64,000 bases of DNA from JABWBH01 sp964526695 (GTDB lineage Bacteria; Planctomycetota; Phycisphaerae; UBA1845): contig CAZGJA010000058.1 of the NCBI GenBank assembly GCA_964526695.1, positions 1 to 64,000 on the forward strand, in the 5' to 3' direction. The notes beneath the pieces were generated by a model that saw only the letters and a program-made list of their open reading frames with translations, made no database searches and was not told the origin of the DNA. Position 1 is the first letter of the stretch. Each line of letters starts with the position of its first letter. Position numbers and translations under genes: made by a program. Shown here piece after piece: positions 60,817 through 64,000 of this stretch.

Positions 60817-61004
60817 GACGAAGACTCCGTCAGCGCGATCCGCGTCTGCACGTGCTGAGCGTGCAGCAGGAACTGATCCGCCAGCGCCTTCAGCGCCTCA
60901 GCCCGCACGATCGCGCCAAGCGCCGACCAGTCATGCCGATCCGACAGGGTGTCCGCGTGGCATTGGGTCTGATGAAGAAAGAGGCATCCGTTCCTCTCGT
61001 TCAT
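60813..61004 (-). CDS. Small hypothetical protein at the head of the flagellar cluster
   Basis: 63 residues from ATG 61004 (GGAG six bases upstream); the frame continues further but the upstream part has repeat-like, unnatural composition. It is helical in its second half (LGAIVRAEALKALADQFLLH) with an N-terminal His/Cys group (CLFLHQTQCHADTLSDRHD) that could bind metal. The ATGA overlap with flgF strongly suggests a real, co-translated gene. I do not recognise the family; a chaperone or regulator of rod proteins is a guess. Confidence 0.5.
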   Translation of the reverse strand: MNERNGCLFLHQTQCHADTLSDRHDWSALGAIVRAEALKALADQFLLHAQHVQTRIALTESSS

Positions 61005-61368
61005 GCGCTTCTCCATAAGCGTGTCGAACGGTTGATGTCCGAACGGGGCGTGCCTTAGACAATCCGCGTGCCAGAGGAGAACGCTCGTGCCCGGACCGAG
61101 GAGCTTCCAAGATCCGGCCGGGTCGCAAGTTGCCGAAAACACTGGGGTTGTGTGATGCTGGTCATCAGTGAGCAGGGAGCGCGAGTCGCGGCGAAGGCAC
61201 TGAGCAGACGCGCAAGGAGCGCCGGAGGTCGGCAGGAATTGTTGCGCGGTCGCCTGGTGAGACGAGGCGTTTCGGCAACCACAGGGTGCGCGCAAGGCGT
61301 ATGCCGCGCGACGGGTGATCCGCTCGACCTGTGCAAGCGCCCGGCGTATTCCGAGCCGGGGCGCGAGG

Positions 61369-61402
61369 CTTCAGCCCGTGCGAATTCTCGCGCGGGCTGA
61401 GG
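61369..61402. terminator. Stem-loop downstream of sodA
   Basis: Arms 61369-61383 (CTTCAGCCCGTGCGA) and 61388-61402 pair with three mismatches. It resembles the family C hairpin of metH and may act as a terminator about 75 bases past the sodA stop codon. No T-tract. Confidence 0.4.
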
Positions 61403-61430
61403 TCATGCGACTCGGGACTGAAATGAAACC

Positions 61431-61455
61431 GCCCTCGCTGGCGCTACGGGTTCGG
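61431..61455 (-). repeat. Dispersed repeat family E, single inverted copy
   Basis: Reverse complement of 13330-13354 with one mismatch in 25, core GAACCCGTAGCGC. Confidence 0.8.
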
Positions 61456-61475
61456 AAGGTGACCGGCGGCGCCGA

Positions 61476-62084
61476 CTACGGCTTGGCGAAGCGGTCCGCG
61501 ACGTCGTCCCAGTTGATCGTGTTCCACCAGGCCGTGATGTAGTCGGGCCGGCGGTTCTGATACTTGAGGTAGTAGGCGTGCTCCCAGACATCCAGCCCGA
61601 GCAGCGGCTTCAGCCCCTTGGTGTATGGGCTGTCCTGGTTCGGGAAGTCCTGGATGACGAGCTTGCCGGAGGCGTCCTTGCACAGCCAGGCCCAGCCGCT
61701 GCCGAACCGCGCCGTGGCCGCAGCGCCGAACTTGGCCTTGAAATCGTCGAAACCGCCCCATGCGCCTTTGATCGCGTCGGCGAGCGGACCTTTCGGCTGA
61801 CCGCCGCCGCCGGGCTTCAGGTTCTTCCAGAAGATGGAATGGTTGCTGTGCCCGCCGCCGTGGTTGTTCACCGCGCCGCGAATGTCTTCGGGAACGGCGG
61901 CAAGCCCTTTGAGCAGGTCTTCCAGCGGCTTCTTGTGCAGGTCGGGGTGCTTGTCCAGTGCTTCGTTGAGCTTGGCGACGTAGGTGGCGTGGTGCTTGCC
62001 GTGATGGATGCGCATCGTCTGCTCGTCGATGTGTGGCTCGAGCGCGTTGAACTCATACGGCAAGGGCGGCAATTCATGCGCCAT
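61476..62084 (-). CDS. sodA: Superoxide dismutase, Mn/Fe type
   Basis: 202 residues, the normal length. Dismutates superoxide to O2 and H2O2. Metal ligands His27, His82 (HSNHSIFW), Asp165 and His169 (LDVWEHAYYL) are all present. GGGHSNHSIFWKNL and QDSP favour the manganese form over iron, though cambialistic use is possible. No export signal, so cytosolic. Transcribed toward the flagellar cluster but separated from it by about 470 bases with two repeats. Confidence 0.96.
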   Translation of the reverse strand: MAHELPPLPYEFNALEPHIDEQTMRIHHGKHHATYVAKLNEALDKHPDLHKKPLEDLLKGLAAVPEDIRGAVNNHGGGHSNHSIFWKNLKPGGGGQPKGPLADAIKGAWGGFDDFKAKFGAAATARFGSGWAWLCKDASGKLVIQDFPNQDSPYTKGLKPLLGLDVWEHAYYLKYQNRRPDYITAWWNTINWDDVADRFAKP

Positions 62085-62418
62085 GGGTGAATCTCCTTCT
62101 CCTGTTGCTGCGTCCGAACGAAAACTGGGGCGACTCCGGTCGCATGACGGTACGGCGCACGCGGCGCGGCGTCAATCCGATCGCCGCTTAACTCGCCACC
62201 GCGGGCAGGTTGACGGCATCGTGCACGCAGGCACGCCTACCGGGTGCGTGGGCTCCCAAACTGGCACGGGTCTGCAGCCGCAGGCTCTAGCGGTCTAAAC
62301 GTTGCAGTTGCGATTCGTGCGCCACGGCCTGGCGAGTACGCCAGACCGTGCCACCCTCCGACCGCCGGCTTAGGCCGGGCAGTTTTCTGGAGCGAGCCAG
62401 AGCGTGCGACCCCCGCGG
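62085..62418. other. Intergenic stretch with one dispersed palindrome
   Basis: No gene on either strand with support. Holds the family D palindrome at 62323-62350; the rest is featureless by eye. Confidence 0.6.
62323..62350. repeat. Dispersed palindrome (family D), copy 3
   Basis: CACGGCCTGGCG, AGTA, CGCCAGACCGTG; exact reverse complement of 44993-45020 and related to each unit at 48080-48235. Confidence 0.85.
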
Positions 62419-64000
62419 TTACGGCCTCCGGGAGTTGCGGAGCCTCATGCGGCAGTCGGTGATTTCCTGGAACGGCGCGTCACCGCGCGGAATGGGCAGC
62501 CGGATGGCCGCCCAGTCGTTGAAGTCCCGCAGCGTCGTGCACACGCGGTCGTCGCAGACGCCGTTGTCGGTGCCGCACTCCGCGGAGAGACGTGCGATGC
62601 AGTTGATGTTGCGCTGGAGATTGCGCTTGATGCGTCCGTCGCCGTTCCAGTCCACGGGCGTGTCGCCGCAGACGCCGAGGTTCTCGTCCAGCTCCGCTTC
62701 CGGCAGGTTTGCCCGCGACCCGTCGGAGTAGTTCACCCCGCCGTCGCCCACCGCGTCGCAGTCGGTGTCCGTGCCGGGGAACGCGTAGCGGTAGTTCATC
62801 ACCGAGTTGTAGTTGGGCTTGTAGGTCTTGTCCTCGAATCCGCCGTGACGCAGGAAGAGGTTGTGCCCCAGCTCGTGCATGCACACCGTCGCCACGCGCA
62901 GCGCGTTGCCGAACCAATTGTCCGACGACACGATGAAGTCATCCCCCGGCAGCTCCGCGATTCCGGAGTTGCCGTTGCTGTTGAACGCATGACAGAAAAT
63001 GGAGTAGTGGAACAGATCCTCGCGCAGAGGGTCGAAGTTCGCGGCCTTGTAGGTGTTGAACTCGCTGTCGAAAAGCACCATGGCGTCGTTGCCGAGGAAA
63101 TTGCCGCCGGTGAACACGCCTCCCTGTCCGTAGTCCACGTGAAGCCGGATGCCGCGCGGCAGTCCGTAGGGGTTCACCACGGGTGAAGCCGCGAACGCAT
63201 CAACGAGCATCTGGACGGATTCCCCCCGCGGCTGGTGCGTGTGGCTTCCGCCGGTGGCGTCGTCTGTCCAGTCAATCTCAAGGAAGATGTCCCTGAGCAC
63301 GGGATGGGCGCCGAGCGCCGGCAGGTCAAGGCCCGCAAGCGTGCCGAGGATTTCATCGCCGTCTTTCAGGCCGTCGCCGTCGGTGTCCGAGTTGTTCGGG
63401 TCCGTGCCCGTGTGCGTGATGCCCGTGTAATCTCCGTCGTTGCTCTCCCAGACGTCCCAGAGCCGGTCCTCGTCGGTGTCGAGAATGAACAGCCTGTCGC
63501 CGTGGCTCTCGCCGGTGGTGTCGCCGCGCGGGTTGTCCGGGCGGATCGGCGCGGTGGACGTCACGCGGAGCGGATCGCCGACCTCTCCTTCAGGGGATTC
63601 GCCCAGCCAGCCGTGCCGGTCGTGGCCGCTGTAATCGAGAATCGCCTGCTCGCCGGCGTTTTCATCAAGCCGCCAATATCCGGCCAGCCCCTGCCCGCGG
63701 AAAGGCGCTTGCCGGTCGAACTGCTCGAGCATGTCCGCGTCGGACAGGGCGAGATCCCACAGGCGGACTTCCTCAAGCGTGCCGCGGTAGAAGGCGCCCA
63801 GCTCGCCGCCGTCGCCGACCAGCCCGGCTCCAAACAGCACCGGCTCCGTCGAGTCCAGGTCCGCGCTGACGGACGTCGCCTTCGCAGTTACGCGACGGCC
63901 GTTGACATAGAGTCGAAGTTCGCTCGCCGCGCCGTCGAGGACCATCCCGACATGCGTCCACTTTTCGGGTGTCACCCTCTTGGCAGAGACGCTGATGGCG
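62419..64000 (-). CDS. Secreted metzincin-like protease with LamG and calcium-binding repeats (5' end beyond window)
   Basis: The frame is open to the right edge, so the N-terminus is missing; about 527 residues are visible. First comes the end of a LamG/concanavalin-like domain (WTHVGMVLDGAASELRLYVN, VRLWDLALSDADMLEQFDR), then a thrombospondin type 3-like Asp-rich stretch (DPNNSDTDGDGLKDGDE) that should bind calcium, then a zinc protease domain: HELGHNLFLRH, close to HExxHxxGxxH but with Phe for the Gly, and a Met-turn SVMNYRY. This fits a metzincin. Probably a surface or extracellular adhesin-protease. No partner gene is visible. Confidence 0.85.
   Translation of the reverse strand, partial: AISVSAKRVTPEKWTHVGMVLDGAASELRLYVNGRRVTAKATSVSADLDSTEPVLFGAGLVGDGGELGAFYRGTLEEVRLWDLALSDADMLEQFDRQAPFRGQGLAGYWRLDENAGEQAILDYSGHDRHGWLGESPEGEVGDPLRVTSTAPIRPDNPRGDTTGESHGDRLFILDTDEDRLWDVWESNDGDYTGITHTGTDPNNSDTDGDGLKDGDEILGTLAGLDLPALGAHPVLRDIFLEIDWTDDATGGSHTHQPRGESVQMLVDAFAASPVVNPYGLPRGIRLHVDYGQGGVFTGGNFLGNDAMVLFDSEFNTYKAANFDPLREDLFHYSIFCHAFNSNGNSGIAELPGDDFIVSSDNWFGNALRVATVCMHELGHNLFLRHGGFEDKTYKPNYNSVMNYRYAFPGTDTDCDAVGDGGVNYSDGSRANLPEAELDENLGVCGDTPVDWNGDGRIKRNLQRNINCIARLSAECGTDNGVCDDRVCTTLRDFNDWAAIRLPIPRGDAPFQEITDCRMRLRNSRRP

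Noticed and set aside
61005..61475. Sigma-54 promoter for the flagellar cluster
   Set aside because: No GG-N10-GC pair with surrounding TGGCAC/TTGC sequence was found on the minus strand upstream of the cluster.
1..64000. tRNA, rRNA, prophage, insertion sequence or integrase
   Set aside because: No T-loop-like GTTCGAATCC pattern with a matching cloverleaf, no rRNA sequence, and no transposase, integrase or phage structural protein was seen.

Overview
The window looks like a chromosome segment from a motile, GC-rich member of the Planctomycetota, possibly Phycisphaerae-like. This is inferred from gene content: a Tat-exported DUF1501 protein, a prepilin-type 'FTLIELLVVIAIIALL' surface protein, a VPS10/BNR-repeat giant lipoprotein-like protein, an ECF-like sigma factor overlapping a Ser/Thr kinase, and dispersed palindromic repeats in almost every long intergenic gap. 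No rRNA, tRNA, CRISPR array, prophage or insertion sequence was seen.

Layout. 0-9 kb: end of an ABC-2 type permease, a membrane-anchored repeat protein, the flagellar chaperone FliS, a secreted protein divergent from cobalamin-dependent methionine synthase (metH), and two small-gene pairs, one of them an antitoxin/PIN-toxin pair. 10-24 kb: VPS10/BNR protein, convergent smc, a MoaD-MoaE fusion overlapping endonuclease III (nth), an RDD-domain membrane protein, hflX and a secreted gluzincin-type protease. 24-28 kb: small membrane protein, class IV aminotransferase, a small conserved protein, cardiolipin synthase and protein-isoaspartate methyltransferase.

28.4-39.5 kb is a co-directional signalling cluster: anti-sigma-type ATPase, STAS antagonist, a large CheA with a C-terminal receiver, CheW, two chemoreceptors (the second with a c-type haem motif in its sensor), CheB and CheR. 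It has the parts for adaptation (CheB/CheR) and a built-in receiver, but no separate CheY. 39.8-44.3 kb (minus strand) holds a prepilin-like protein and the kinase/sigma pair. 44.3-45.9 kb is gene-free and contains two minisatellites and several palindromes. 45.9-47.9 kb carries a FabZ-like dehydratase and the DUF1501 protein.

48.4-61.0 kb is a minus-strand flagellar cluster read as: small orf, flgF, flgG, flgA, flgH, flgI, rod-binding protein, flgN, flgK, flgL, fliW, csrA, flagellin, ending at a strong terminator. It covers the distal rod, L/P rings, hook-filament junction, filament, and the FliW-CsrA control pair known to set flagellin translation in other bacteria. 61.5-64 kb: Fe/Mn superoxide dismutase and a secreted metzincin-like protease that runs off the right edge.

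The most unusual observations are an in-frame repeat doublet inside metH, a PIN toxin with no standard start codon but a well-placed Shine-Dalgarno before ATC, a haem-c chemoreceptor, partner-switch proteins at the head of a che operon, a MoaD-MoaE fusion, and a rich set of dispersed and tandem repeats. I did not find a clearly new multi-gene system; the signalling cluster is the closest candidate.
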